Source: a bacterium
Lineage (GTDB): Bacteria > Planctomycetota > JADGBV01
Assembly: GCA_023261545.1 (NCBI GenBank)
Contig: JAHFOS010000013.1
Location: 1-45,673 of the forward strand
Direction: 5' to 3'
Length of the DNA stretch: 45,673 nt
Below the pieces are notes generated by a model. That model saw only the letters and a list, made by a program, of their open reading frames with translations, made no database searches and had not been told where the DNA came from. Of this stretch, positions 31,164 to 39,332 are shown piece by piece (position 1 is the first letter of the stretch; the number at the start of each line of letters is the position of its first letter). A program made the translations under genes and the position numbers.

Positions 31164-32624
31164 ATGCCGCAAATACGCGTCAAATCCGGCACCAGCAAGG
31201 GCAAGATCCATCCGCTGACCGGCGACTCCTTGAAGCTGGGGCGCGACTCGACCTGCCTCATCCAGCTCTTGGATTCTGGAGTGAGCCGCGAGCACGCCGA
31301 GATCTACCGCGTGGGCGAGATGTACTTCATCCGCGACCTCGGCAGCCGCAACGGCACCACGGTGAACGACCTCGCCGTCGAGGACGAGCTGCTGCGCGAT
31401 GGCGACGTCATCCGCATCTCCAATTGCGCCCTGGTTTTCGAGGGCTCCCACGGCCCGGCCCCCGCCGAGCCGACTTCCCCTGAAGAGGAGTCCTTCTTCC
31501 AGGAGGACAGCGATCCCACCGCCACGCTCACCATCCGCGTGAGCTCGCCGGTCGGCACCTCAAGGCTCTCGGAGAAATTCGGCATGGCCCTCACGCGCCT
31601 GCGCAAGATTTCCTCCGAGGCCACGGAACTGCCCGCCGCCTTTGAAGAATGCCTCGATATCCTTTTCCAGGCCATGGAGATCCAGGAGGCCTTCATCTTC
31701 GCGGTGGACGCGCGCAACACGCTGCACCTCAAGGGCTACCGCGCCGACAAGGCGGTGAAGAAAAAAGGCAAAGCCAGCCGCTCCATCGTGCAGCGTGCGC
31801 TCAAGGAGCGGCGCAACGTGCTCACCGCCAATGCCTTGGAAGACTTCCGCTTCAAGTCGGAGTCCAGCATCATCATGAAGAACGTGACCTCCGTGCTCTG
31901 CTCCCCGCTCATCGCCCACGGCCGCGAGTACGGCGTCATCTACCTCAGCAACGGGCCGGAGAAAACGCCCTTCACCGAGGAGAACTCGGAGTTCGCCTCC
32001 CTCGTCTCCCACCAGCTCGCCCTGCTCTACGCCGCCGCCGACGGCTTCACGCGCCTGCGCGAGACGCAGCAGGGTTTTGTGGCCCTGCTGGAGCACGCCG
32101 TGGAAAGCCTGACGCCCGAGCTCAGCGGGCGTGGCGAGCGCGTGGCGGGCTACGTCAAGGCCTTGGGCGGCGAACTCGGCGTCAAGGGGCGCGCGCTCGC
32201 GGCCCTGGTCATGGCCGGACACCTGCACCACATCGGCTACCTGGAGATGCACCAGGGGGATCCGGTCACGCGCGAATTCCTCGAAAGCGACCGCTCCTAC
32301 GTGGAGCGCACGGTGGACCTGCTGTCGAGCAACGCGTGTTTCTCCGACGTCGTGGACATCGTGCGCCTGCACCGCGCGCGCCTCGACGGCAAGGGGCTGC
32401 CGGGGGAAATCCCGGCCTCGGGCTGGTCGCTGGAATCGCAGATCCTGGCGCTTTCCGTGGAACTGGATCTCCAGGCCAACCTGCCCATCGTCTTCAACGA
32501 GGCCGACAAGCCCCTGAGCGACATCGTCGCCGGCCTCATCAGCGACGGCCGCGGCATCGTGGGCGCCAACGTGCTGCGCGCCTTCGAAGACGCCTACAAG
32601 AACGGGCTGATCCTGGCGGATTAG
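31164..32624 (+). CDS. FHA-GAF protein with a degenerate HD-GYP domain
   Basis: The protein has 486 residues in three parts. An FHA phosphothreonine-binding domain (1 to 95) contains LKLGRDSTCLIQL, SREHAEIY and RDLGSRNGTTVND. A GAF-like sensor domain (about 130 to 290) contains SRSIVQRALKERRNVL and VLCSPLIAHGREYGVIYL. The third part is HD-GYP-like (about 300 to 486). In that part the HD pair reads HH (AGHLHHIG), the HHE box reads HRA and GYP reads GLP (LDGKGLPGE), so metal-dependent cyclic-di-GMP hydrolysis is unlikely. I infer a signalling adaptor that binds phosphoproteins or c-di-GMP near the pilus genes. It starts 4 bases after the glycosylase gene and ends the run of plus-strand genes with a small membrane protein. 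Confidence 0.82.
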   Translation: MPQIRVKSGTSKGKIHPLTGDSLKLGRDSTCLIQLLDSGVSREHAEIYRVGEMYFIRDLGSRNGTTVNDLAVEDELLRDGDVIRISNCALVFEGSHGPAPAEPTSPEEESFFQEDSDPTATLTIRVSSPVGTSRLSEKFGMALTRLRKISSEATELPAAFEECLDILFQAMEIQEAFIFAVDARNTLHLKGYRADKAVKKKGKASRSIVQRALKERRNVLTANALEDFRFKSESSIIMKNVTSVLCSPLIAHGREYGVIYLSNGPEKTPFTEENSEFASLVSHQLALLYAAADGFTRLRETQQGFVALLEHAVESLTPELSGRGERVAGYVKALGGELGVKGRALAALVMAGHLHHIGYLEMHQGDPVTREFLESDRSYVERTVDLLSSNACFSDVVDIVRLHRARLDGKGLPGEIPASGWSLESQILALSVELDLQANLPIVFNEADKPLSDIVAGLISDGRGIVGANVLRAFEDAYKNGLILAD

Positions 32625-32653
32625 GGCCGCCTGCGTTTAAAAGAGGACCGACG

Positions 32654-32917
32654 ATGCGGTTTCTGCTTTTCATTTTTTCTATCCTGGCTTTCGCATATGC
32701 TTTTATTATTTCTGTAGTTTCAAAAAGCGCGATCCATGAAATTGAGGCGGGCGTTTATTTTCTCATCGCCACCTTTTTTCTTTGCTCCGCGGCCATCGTG
32801 GATGCCATCGTCTTTGCGCGAAAAGAAAGCCTCGCTCTCATGGAGCGGATGAACAAAAACTTAATAGCGGGACCCGCTGAAAAACCTAACGGGGTTCCCC
32901 CGCGGGAACACTGCTGA
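32654..32917 (+). CDS. Small two-helix membrane protein of unknown function
   Basis: The protein has 87 residues. The ATG at 32654 is preceded by AGAGGA with a 7-base gap, which supports a real gene. It has two hydrophobic segments (FLLFIFSILAFAYAFIISVV and VYFLIATFFLCSAAIVDAIV) joined by a short acidic loop. A charged C-terminal tail includes MERMNKNL. No family is recognised. Its codons are more AT-rich than those of its neighbours, which could mean recent acquisition. It follows the FHA gene by 29 bases and ends 8 bases from the convergent HigA-like gene. Confidence 0.6.
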   Translation: MRFLLFIFSILAFAYAFIISVVSKSAIHEIEAGVYFLIATFFLCSAAIVDAIVFARKESLALMERMNKNLIAGPAEKPNGVPPREHC

Positions 32918-32925
32918 CGCGCTGG

Positions 32926-33267
32926 TCAAGCCGCTGGACCCAGGCGGGATTTTGAGGCTCGCCACGGCTGTATCTGCGCCAAGGTGTCCGCCAAAGCCTC
33001 TTCAGCAATTTCCGTGTCATAGGCCGCCTGCGCCCGCAGCCAGTAGCCGTTGGACAGACCGAAAAACCGGCACAGCCGCAAATCCGTGTCCGCCGTGATG
33101 GCGCGCTTGCCCGCCACGATCTCGCCGATGCGCTGGGCTGGCACACGCACTTCTTTGGCGAGGCGGTACTGCGAGAGGCCCATGGGCGCGAGGAATTCTT
33201 CGCGCAGCAGTTCGCCCGGGGTTATGCGCTGGCCCGTGCGTGAGCGTTTGAGATGAGATTTCTTCAT
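32926..33267 (-). CDS. HigA-type XRE-family antitoxin or repressor without a visible toxin
   Basis: The protein has 113 residues. ITPGELLREEFLAPMGLSQYRLAKEV, VPAQRIGEIVAGKRAITADTDLRL and FFGLSNGYWLRAQAAYDTEIAEE are the HigA/VapI helix-turn-helix signature, where the protein binds its operator as a dimer. HigB normally lies directly upstream. On this strand the upstream bases 33268..33538 hold only non-coding sequence and a palindromic repeat, so the toxin is missing. It may be a solitary repressor or a remnant of a lost module. Confidence 0.85.
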   Translation of the reverse strand: MKKSHLKRSRTGQRITPGELLREEFLAPMGLSQYRLAKEVRVPAQRIGEIVAGKRAITADTDLRLCRFFGLSNGYWLRAQAAYDTEIAEEALADTLAQIQPWRASKSRLGPAA

Positions 33268-33358
33268 ATTTTTGGCTCATCCGAGGAATGCGTCCCTCTG
33301 GCAGTATCCTCTCCCCCAGTTTTTTCCTAATGCTCAGTATTCTAAACTCGGATTTATT

Positions 33359-33438
33359 CACAGATTACACCGATGGGCAACTGAAAATAATCAATCAGGG
33401 CTGGCATTTTTATCAGTGTTAATCTGTGTCATCTGTGG
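33359..33438. repeat. Palindromic intergenic repeat (CACAGATTA...TAATCTGTG type)
   Basis: CACAGATTACACCGAT (33359..33374) is an imperfect inverted copy of ATCAGTGTTAATCTGTG (33412..33428), differing by one base and one gap; the right arm continues with TCATCTGTGG. The AT-rich sequence contrasts with the GC-rich flanks and resembles short repeats seen between genes in many environmental genomes. Nothing else is seen in the 271-base gap 33268..33538. Confidence 0.6.
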
Positions 33439-33538
33439 AAAAATTTCCCTGGTATTGCGATGGGGTTCCCGCCTTACCAGATCGTGCATCCATGTGAAAA
33501 CCCTTGAAAAGTGGGCATTATTCGGATGAGCTATATTT

Positions 33539-35104
33539 TTACACCCCCAGCCGCTTCAGCAGCGCCCCATATCCCGGCGACGCTTCAAGCTCGCCGGCTT
33601 TGTATTCCAGGGCCAGGTTCGTGCGGCGGCGCAGGAAGTCCTCGGGGCGCACCACCATTTCAGCGGTGGCGGCGTGGTCGGCCTCGGCCAGCAGCACGCC
33701 GGAGCCGGGGATGGCCTCGGTTCCTGAGGCGGGGTCCGCTTCCATGAGGCGCAGCAGCGCGCTGGCCTCCGAGCCGTAGCGCCGCCAGAGCCTTTCCGCG
33801 GCCTTGCGCGGGGGGCTCGGGCAGGGGCCGCGCGCCAGGGTTTCCATGGCGCGGCGCAGGAAGTCCTGGCGCTCGCCGCTCCCGGGCTCGCCGAACCAAC
33901 GCGGGCCCGTGAGTGCCGGGCCTTGAGGTAGCGCGCGCGCGGTGGCCCGGAGGGCTTCCTCGCCGATGTTCAGGCAGTCGGATATTTTGCCGCCGTAAAC
34001 GGCGAGCAGGCCTAAAGCTGGATGCTCCTCGAAGACGTGGCGGCGCGAGAGGTGCAGCCAATCGCCGCTGCCCTGCGGGCCGTCCGCCGCCACCGCCAGG
34101 GGCCTTACTCCGCAGCGTTCAGCGATGATATCCCGCGGACCCAGCGGCTCGGGAAGGCGCAGACGGCGATTCACCTGCTCCAGAATAAATCGGCGATCCT
34201 CCTCGTTCACCGCGGCCTCGGGGCTGTCGAGAGGCGTGTCGGTGGTGCCGGCGACGGTGCGCTGGCCCAGGGGCATCAGAAAGAAAGGCCGGCCATCGGA
34301 AGCGGGGAACGCGAGGATGCGCCGGCCCGATAGCAGTTTGGGCAGCACTAAATGCACGCCTTTGGAAAAAAGGTGTCGGTGGCGAAATGGCAGCCCGCCC
34401 GCCAGGTTGAAGGCCTCGGCATAAGGACCGCAGGCGTTCACGAGCAGTCGCGCGCGCAACGGGAACTCCTCCTCGGCGTCGCGGCGGCGCAGCCGCGCCA
34501 ACCACAGCCCCCCTTCGCGGCGCACGCTCAGGACCTCCACGTAGTTCGCGGCCACGGCCCCGAAACCCAGCGCGGCGCGGATGAGGCCGAGCACGAAACG
34601 CGCGTCGCCTTCGGGAAGGCAGGCGTCCGAATACTCGACGCCGCCCCGCAGCCCCTCCAGGCTCACGGCCGGCTCCTCGTGCATCAGCCGTCCGAGGCTG
34701 AGCGCGCGCGGCGGCTGGGTGCGACCGGACCCCATCATCCAGTAGGCCCAGGTTCCCAGGCGCAGGGCCGCGCCGCCGTGCCGGAAGTCCCGGGTGTGCA
34801 GCGCGTAAAAACGCATCTCGCGCACGTTGTCCGGGTAGTGGTTCATGAGGCGGTTGCGCGAGAGGCACAGCCCGCGCACCAGGCCGAACTCATAGCTTTC
34901 GAGATACTTGATGCCGCCCCAGACGAGGTTGGAGGAGGCGGAGCTGGTCTGGCCGGCGAAATCGCCGCGATCCACCAGGGCCACCTTGAGCCCGCGCGCC
35001 GCCAGCGCCGCGGCGCTGGCGGCGCCGTTGATCCCGGCCCCCGCGATGAGGACGTCGAAGTCCTCGCTCCGCAGGCGGGCCAGCGACGCGGCGCGCCGGT
35101 TCAC
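33539..35104 (-). CDS. glpD: FAD-dependent glycerol-3-phosphate dehydrogenase GlpD
   Basis: The 521-residue membrane-associated flavoenzyme oxidises glycerol 3-phosphate to DHAP and feeds electrons to quinone. FDVLIAGAGINGAASAAALAARG is the FAD Rossmann motif. LVDRGDFAGQTSSASSNLVWGGIKYLE is the GlpD signature; ARLLVNACGPYAE, TVAGTTDTPL and AVYGGKISD mark the FAD and substrate sites. The C-terminal helical domain is present. The GTG start at 35104 overlaps the stop of the phosphodiesterase gene (GTGA); longer in-frame extensions reach 35401 but lie inside that gene. The pair turns glycerophosphodiesters into DHAP. Confidence 0.92.
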   Translation of the reverse strand: MNRRAASLARLRSEDFDVLIAGAGINGAASAAALAARGLKVALVDRGDFAGQTSSASSNLVWGGIKYLESYEFGLVRGLCLSRNRLMNHYPDNVREMRFYALHTRDFRHGGAALRLGTWAYWMMGSGRTQPPRALSLGRLMHEEPAVSLEGLRGGVEYSDACLPEGDARFVLGLIRAALGFGAVAANYVEVLSVRREGGLWLARLRRRDAEEEFPLRARLLVNACGPYAEAFNLAGGLPFRHRHLFSKGVHLVLPKLLSGRRILAFPASDGRPFFLMPLGQRTVAGTTDTPLDSPEAAVNEEDRRFILEQVNRRLRLPEPLGPRDIIAERCGVRPLAVAADGPQGSGDWLHLSRRHVFEEHPALGLLAVYGGKISDCLNIGEEALRATARALPQGPALTGPRWFGEPGSGERQDFLRRAMETLARGPCPSPPRKAAERLWRRYGSEASALLRLMEADPASGTEAIPGSGVLLAEADHAATAEMVVRPEDFLRRRTNLALEYKAGELEASPGYGALLKRLGV

Positions 35105-35856
35105 CCCTTTTTCTTCCGGCCCGGCAGCGCCACGGCCCAGTCGAGATCGTCGGTGATCACGGAGGCGATGCGGCGATACAGCGGCGAGCGGCGCAGGATA
35201 GCGAGGTCGCTGCTGCGGTTCACCGTCCAGACATTGAGTTTCTGGCCGCGCGCCAGGGGCAACGTGAAGTCCTCGCGGGCGAACAGGCGGCGACTGGGGT
35301 TCAAGTATTCCAGCCCCGCCAGCCACGAGCGATCCGCGTGCTCCAGAGCCCCTCGGCTGCTGAAGTCCCAGCCGTAACTCAAGCCCTTGTGGCCGCAACA
35401 TTTTTCAGCGTTTTCCAGCAGCGGAATCGAAAAGGAGATGATGCACACGTCGTTTTGGGGGCTATAAGCCGCGAGTTCGGAAGCCAGCTTGCCAGTGAAC
35501 TCCTCGCTGCGCGAAGAGGTGTCTTTGAGCTCGATATGCAAAGTGAGCGCGTGGTTCACGAGCTCGAAAACCTCGCGCAGCCGCGGGATGACCTCGGTGC
35601 ATCCCGCGCGGTGTTCTTGTAGCGCGTGGCGGAAAGCGCTGTAAGCCAGCTCGGAAATTCGGCCAGGGATGCCCGCCAGGCGCGTGAGGTCAGGGTCGTG
35701 AACCACGACCAGTTCGCCGTCGCCGCTCAACTGAATATCGAGCTCGATGCCCGAGACGACGGGGAAACGGCGGCGCATCTCAACGGCCGCGCCGAAGGCC
35801 CCCAGCGTATTCTCCAGGTGGTTTTTGGCAAAACCCCGGTGCGCGATGAAGTCCAT
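35101..35856 (-). CDS. Glycerophosphodiester phosphodiesterase
   Basis: The 251-residue GDPD-family enzyme hydrolyses glycerophosphodiesters, such as deacylated phospholipid head groups, to glycerol 3-phosphate and an alcohol. IAHRGFAKNHLENTLGAF carries the catalytic His-Arg and Glu-Asn. GIELDIQLSGDGELVVVHDPDLTR carries the metal-binding E-x-D and the second histidine. LHIELKD, LNVWTVN and ITDDLD fit the later barrel strands. No signal peptide is seen, so a cytoplasmic UgpQ-like form is likely. It is co-translated with glpD, which uses its product. Confidence 0.9.
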   Translation of the reverse strand: MDFIAHRGFAKNHLENTLGAFGAAVEMRRRFPVVSGIELDIQLSGDGELVVVHDPDLTRLAGIPGRISELAYSAFRHALQEHRAGCTEVIPRLREVFELVNHALTLHIELKDTSSRSEEFTGKLASELAAYSPQNDVCIISFSIPLLENAEKCCGHKGLSYGWDFSSRGALEHADRSWLAGLEYLNPSRRLFAREDFTLPLARGQKLNVWTVNRSSDLAILRRSPLYRRIASVITDDLDWAVALPGRKKKG

Positions 35857-35899
35857 AGCGTAGTTTCAATTCTTTTGAGGCATCAACCGCCCTATCCTA

Positions 35900-35954
35900 C
35901 CGTTCGCCCTTCACCCCCCGCTTCGGGGGGTAAGACTGTCGAAAATGTGAACGG
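35900..35954. repeat. REP-like palindrome matching the one at 25833..25886
   Basis: The layout is the same as at 25833..25886: CCGTTCGCCCTT, then a GC stem, then CTGTCGAA and a GTG-ACGG end. Here the inner stem is ACCCCCC/GGGGGGT (35913..35919 with 35925..35931) around GCTTC. The stems differ but keep pairing, which indicates compensating change within one repeat family. It lies between argS and the phosphodiesterase gene. Confidence 0.7.
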
Positions 35955-35965
35955 TGGGTTATCAC

Positions 35966-38092
35966 CTACATGCGCTCCAAGACTTCAATGCCAAGGAGTC
36001 CGAGCCCACGGCGCAGGACCGCGCCCGTCGCCGCGACGAGCTTGAGGCGCGCGGCCTGCAGCGCCGGCTCGCCGGCGCGCTTCACCGGGCACTCCTCGTA
36101 CATACGGCTGAAGGCGCGCGCCAGCTCGTAGAGCTGGGCGCAGAGGACCTGGGGATTGTGGTCGCGCACGGCGCGCAGCACGGCGCGGCGGAAGCCCGCA
36201 AGCTCGTTGAGCACGACGCGCTCTTTCTCATGGATGAGCAACGCGCCGTCGAAGGCGGTGCCCGCGAGTTCCGGCACCTCGCGCAGGATGGAGCGCGTGC
36301 GCGCGTAGGCGTAGAGCAGGTACGGCCCGGTGTTGCCCACCGGCGAGGTCCATTCGCGCATGTCGAAGACGATGTTCTTGATGGGCTCCTGGTTGAGCAT
36401 GCCGTAGCGGATGGCGGCCACCGCGATGCGCCGCTCGGCTTCAGCTATTTCCGCTTCCGGCCACTCGCCCTGGTACTTGTGCAGGAACTCGCGGCGGATG
36501 TGGGCGCCGAGTTCCGCACGCAGCTTCGAGAAGGGGATGATGTTGCCCTTGCGCGAGCTCATCTTGCCCTCGGGCAGGTTGACCAGGCCGTAAGCGACGT
36601 GGCGGCAGCGCGCCGCCTGCGCAAAGCCCAGCAGCTCCAGGGTCTTGAAGACCTGCTGGAAGTGCAGACTCTGGGAGTGATCCACGATATACAGCGACTC
36701 CGCGACGTTGAACTTTTCGAATTTGCGGCGCGCCAGCGCCAGGTCCTTGGTGGCGTAGAGCGTGGTGCCGTCGGATTTGAGGAGCATGCAGAAGCCCAGG
36801 CCCGCCGTGGAGAGATCCGCGCCGATAGCGCCCTCGGAGCGCATGAGCTGGCCTTTTTCCAGGGCCTCCAGCGCCAGGCGCTTGCCCTCTTCGTCCACCT
36901 CGGATTCGTAGAAATAATGATCGAAGCGACAGCCGATCCAGGCGTAGATTTCGCTGAATTCGTCCAGCGACCACTGGCGCGTCTCCCGCCAGAGTCGCTC
37001 CAGACTGGGCTCCCGGGCCTCCAGGCCCCGCAGCACGGCGCGCACTTCCGCGCCGCGTTCGCGGATCACGGCGGCCACGCTTTGCTCTGTCGGGATGCAT
37101 CCGGGCCGACGACCGATTTCCGTGATCTCTGCGCCGAGGGGCGTTTCCCGTGGAAAAATGTGAATCTTGTCGCGGTCTTCGCCGGTTCCCAGTTCTTTGC
37201 AACTGGGAACCAGGCCTTCCGAACTTATCCCCGCCTTATCCACGCGCTGCACCAGCCGACCCAGAAAACTGCAATCCGGCGGTGCCCAGGCGACGATAGC
37301 GCCAGTTTGAAATCCCGTGCCCCCGCAGACGACTTGCGCTTGGCCCTTGGCTCCGGCATCGAGTTTCAGCACTTTCCAGTCGGCGTTCCCGGGGTGCGGG
37401 CGCATTTCCAGCACGCGCGCGCTAAAAAGCCCCGGATGTGGATAGGCCGTGAGCCGCGTGAAGTCCAGCAATTCGTCCGCCTGCTTGTAGAGCCCGCCCA
37501 AAAATTCCCCCCGGTGTTGCGCGGGCGCCTCGCCCTTGAAATGGCGCGTGAAAACCCACAGGCACTTGGCGATGTGCGTACCCACATCGCCGATGTAGTT
37601 GGCGGCGACCACCTCCCGGCCCGCGAACTCGTAAAGACGCACCAGGACGTCGCCCAGGGCCACGTTGCGCATGTGGCCGACGTGAAATACCTTGTGGGTG
37701 TTGGGCTGGGAATACTCGATCATCACCCGGCCCGCGCGCGCCGGCTCAGGGGCGAGCCAGTCGCCCTCCAGGATCGCCGATACAATGCCGGCACGAAAGG
37801 CCGGGGTGAAGAAAATATTGAGGTAAGGACCGGCGGCGACCCCACGTTCCACTTGCTTATTCCCGCGCACGCTTTCAGCCAAGCTCGCGGCTAGGTCCGT
37901 AGCTATGGCGGCAGGACTCTTCTTGAGTTTTCCGGCCAGCGTGAAACAGGGAAAGGCGAGGTCGCCCATGGCTGAATCGCGCGGAATTTCCAAGAGCCCT
38001 GCAATGTCGCTTCCCGTTAGAGCCGAGCCGCTTCCCGCGCCCTCAAGCCCGGCGCGCAAGAACTCCGCGGCGATGTTTTCCCGTTCTTCCAA
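35966..38092 (-). CDS. argS: Arginyl-tRNA synthetase with an inserted tRNA-binding domain
   Basis: The protein has 708 residues against roughly 550 to 600 for usual bacterial ArgRS. The Arg-specific N-terminal domain is followed by the HIGH-type motif in SQPNTHKVFHVGHMRN (about 128 to 143), YIGDVGTHIAK and GKMSSRKGN (about 509 to 517). The C-terminal anticodon-binding domain contains GPYLLYAYARTRSI. Residues about 211 to 325 are extra. VLEMRPHPGNADWKVLKLDAG, QVVCGG, GAIVAWAPPDC, GISSEGLVPSCKELG and IHIFP match the EMAPII/Trbp111/PheT-type tRNA_bind OB fold. The insert sits in the loop after the EFLGGLYKQA helix. It probably adds general tRNA affinity, a role inferred from relatives. The gene follows glcF by 16 bases. 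Confidence 0.92.
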   Translation of the reverse strand: MEERENIAAEFLRAGLEGAGSGSALTGSDIAGLLEIPRDSAMGDLAFPCFTLAGKLKKSPAAIATDLAASLAESVRGNKQVERGVAAGPYLNIFFTPAFRAGIVSAILEGDWLAPEPARAGRVMIEYSQPNTHKVFHVGHMRNVALGDVLVRLYEFAGREVVAANYIGDVGTHIAKCLWVFTRHFKGEAPAQHRGEFLGGLYKQADELLDFTRLTAYPHPGLFSARVLEMRPHPGNADWKVLKLDAGAKGQAQVVCGGTGFQTGAIVAWAPPDCSFLGRLVQRVDKAGISSEGLVPSCKELGTGEDRDKIHIFPRETPLGAEITEIGRRPGCIPTEQSVAAVIRERGAEVRAVLRGLEAREPSLERLWRETRQWSLDEFSEIYAWIGCRFDHYFYESEVDEEGKRLALEALEKGQLMRSEGAIGADLSTAGLGFCMLLKSDGTTLYATKDLALARRKFEKFNVAESLYIVDHSQSLHFQQVFKTLELLGFAQAARCRHVAYGLVNLPEGKMSSRKGNIIPFSKLRAELGAHIRREFLHKYQGEWPEAEIAEAERRIAVAAIRYGMLNQEPIKNIVFDMREWTSPVGNTGPYLLYAYARTRSILREVPELAGTAFDGALLIHEKERVVLNELAGFRRAVLRAVRDHNPQVLCAQLYELARAFSRMYEECPVKRAGEPALQAARLKLVAATGAVLRRGLGLLGIEVLERM

Positions 38093-38108
38093 GGAAGATT
38101 TAACCCGC

Positions 38109-39332
38109 TTAAGCCCCCAGCGCGGCGTAGAGGCCCGCGCGGCGGTAGGACTCGTCCAGCGCCTGCACCAGGTGCAGCACGGGCACCTTGCGGCGCACCA
38201 GGCCGGTGGCCACCGCCGAGTGCCACTGCATCATGCACACGTGGTTGGCCGTGACGAGCGCGGGACGTGCGTGCGGCACGTCGTTCAGGAAGCGGCTTTT
38301 TTCCTCCAGGATGCGCCGCGAGTTATGGGCGTGGGTGATGTTGTAGGTTCCGCCCGAGCCGCAGCAGCGGTCGGCTTCCGGCGCGTAGGACCAGGGGGTG
38401 CCGATGGCCTCGAAAATGCCGGGCGGGGCCTTCTGCACCTTGAGGCCGTGGTAGAGGTGGCAGGGGATGTCGAAATACAGGTGGTCGAGGTCCAGGGGCT
38501 GGCCCTGCTTGAGCTTGAGGGTTCCGAGGAAGCTCAAAAGGTCGCGCGTGCGGCCGGGGAGCACATGGGAGAGCGCGAGCCCGCAGCCCGCGGCGTTGGT
38601 GATGACGGTCTCAAAACCCGCGAAGGCGCCGCGGTTGCGCGCGTCCAAGCTTTGCTGGCCCGGCAGGCCCGCGTGCTCGAACACCGCGCCGCAGCAGGCC
38701 TGACCTTCGGGGACCTCGACGCGCACGCCGTTCACGGCCAGCACGCGCACGGTGGCGTAATTGATTTCGCGAAAGACGCCTTCCATGAGGCAGCCGCTCA
38801 AAAGCGCCACGCGCGACCCCTTGGGCTGGAGTCGTTCCACGACCTCACGCGCGTAGCTGGCGGTGCTCTTGAAGATTTCGGGCCGACCGGGAAAGAGAAA
38901 GCGGTGGCGCGCCAAGCCCAGTCGTCGCGCCAGCCGCAATGGCAGGTTCAACACATCGAAAAAGCGCGTGTAATGCAGCAGGGCGCCCGTGAGCCGCAAC
39001 AACGGATGCACCCGCCCGCCGCGCGCGACTTGCGCGTGGCGCGCCTCGTAGAGCAGCTCGCCATACGGCACCTTGGCCGGACAGGCGCTTTCGCAGGCCA
39101 GGCACCCCACGCACTCCATGGTGTAGAAGTCGCCCATCGGCGTGGGCTCCAGACGGCCCTCGGAGAGCGCGCGCCAAGTGGCCAGCCGCCCGCGCGGCGA
39201 GTTGCTCTCGTCGCCCGTGAGGTTGTAGGTGGGGCACACATCCAGGCAGAAGCCGCAGTGGATGCAGTTCAAGAGCTTCGGCTTCTCGCGCCGCATCAGC
39301 TCCTCGAAGGGAATCAGTCGAGTTTCTTCCAT
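38109..39332 (-). CDS. glcF: Glycolate oxidase iron-sulfur subunit GlcF
   Basis: The 407-residue protein has two 4Fe-4S cluster motifs near the N-terminus (CIHCGFCLDVCP and CVGCLACESACP). Two CCG-type segments follow: QACCGAVFEHAG, and later CHLYHG with RCCGSGGTYN. These are typical of GlcF and heterodisulfide-reductase-D-like electron carriers. It takes electrons from the GlcD/GlcE flavin subunits toward quinone. The ATG at 39332 sits 19 bases inside the 3' end of glcE, preceded by CAGGAA; a longer open frame to 39764 runs over glcE and is not supported. Order on the strand is glcD, glcE, glcF, argS. Confidence 0.92.
   Translation of the reverse strand: MEETRLIPFEELMRREKPKLLNCIHCGFCLDVCPTYNLTGDESNSPRGRLATWRALSEGRLEPTPMGDFYTMECVGCLACESACPAKVPYGELLYEARHAQVARGGRVHPLLRLTGALLHYTRFFDVLNLPLRLARRLGLARHRFLFPGRPEIFKSTASYAREVVERLQPKGSRVALLSGCLMEGVFREINYATVRVLAVNGVRVEVPEGQACCGAVFEHAGLPGQQSLDARNRGAFAGFETVITNAAGCGLALSHVLPGRTRDLLSFLGTLKLKQGQPLDLDHLYFDIPCHLYHGLKVQKAPPGIFEAIGTPWSYAPEADRCCGSGGTYNITHAHNSRRILEEKSRFLNDVPHARPALVTANHVCMMQWHSAVATGLVRRKVPVLHLVQALDESYRRAGLYAALGA

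Noticed and set aside
33539-35401. Longer GlpD start reaching 35401
   Set aside because: It would run through the phosphodiesterase gene. The GTG at 35104, coupled by GTGA, starts the FAD domain correctly.
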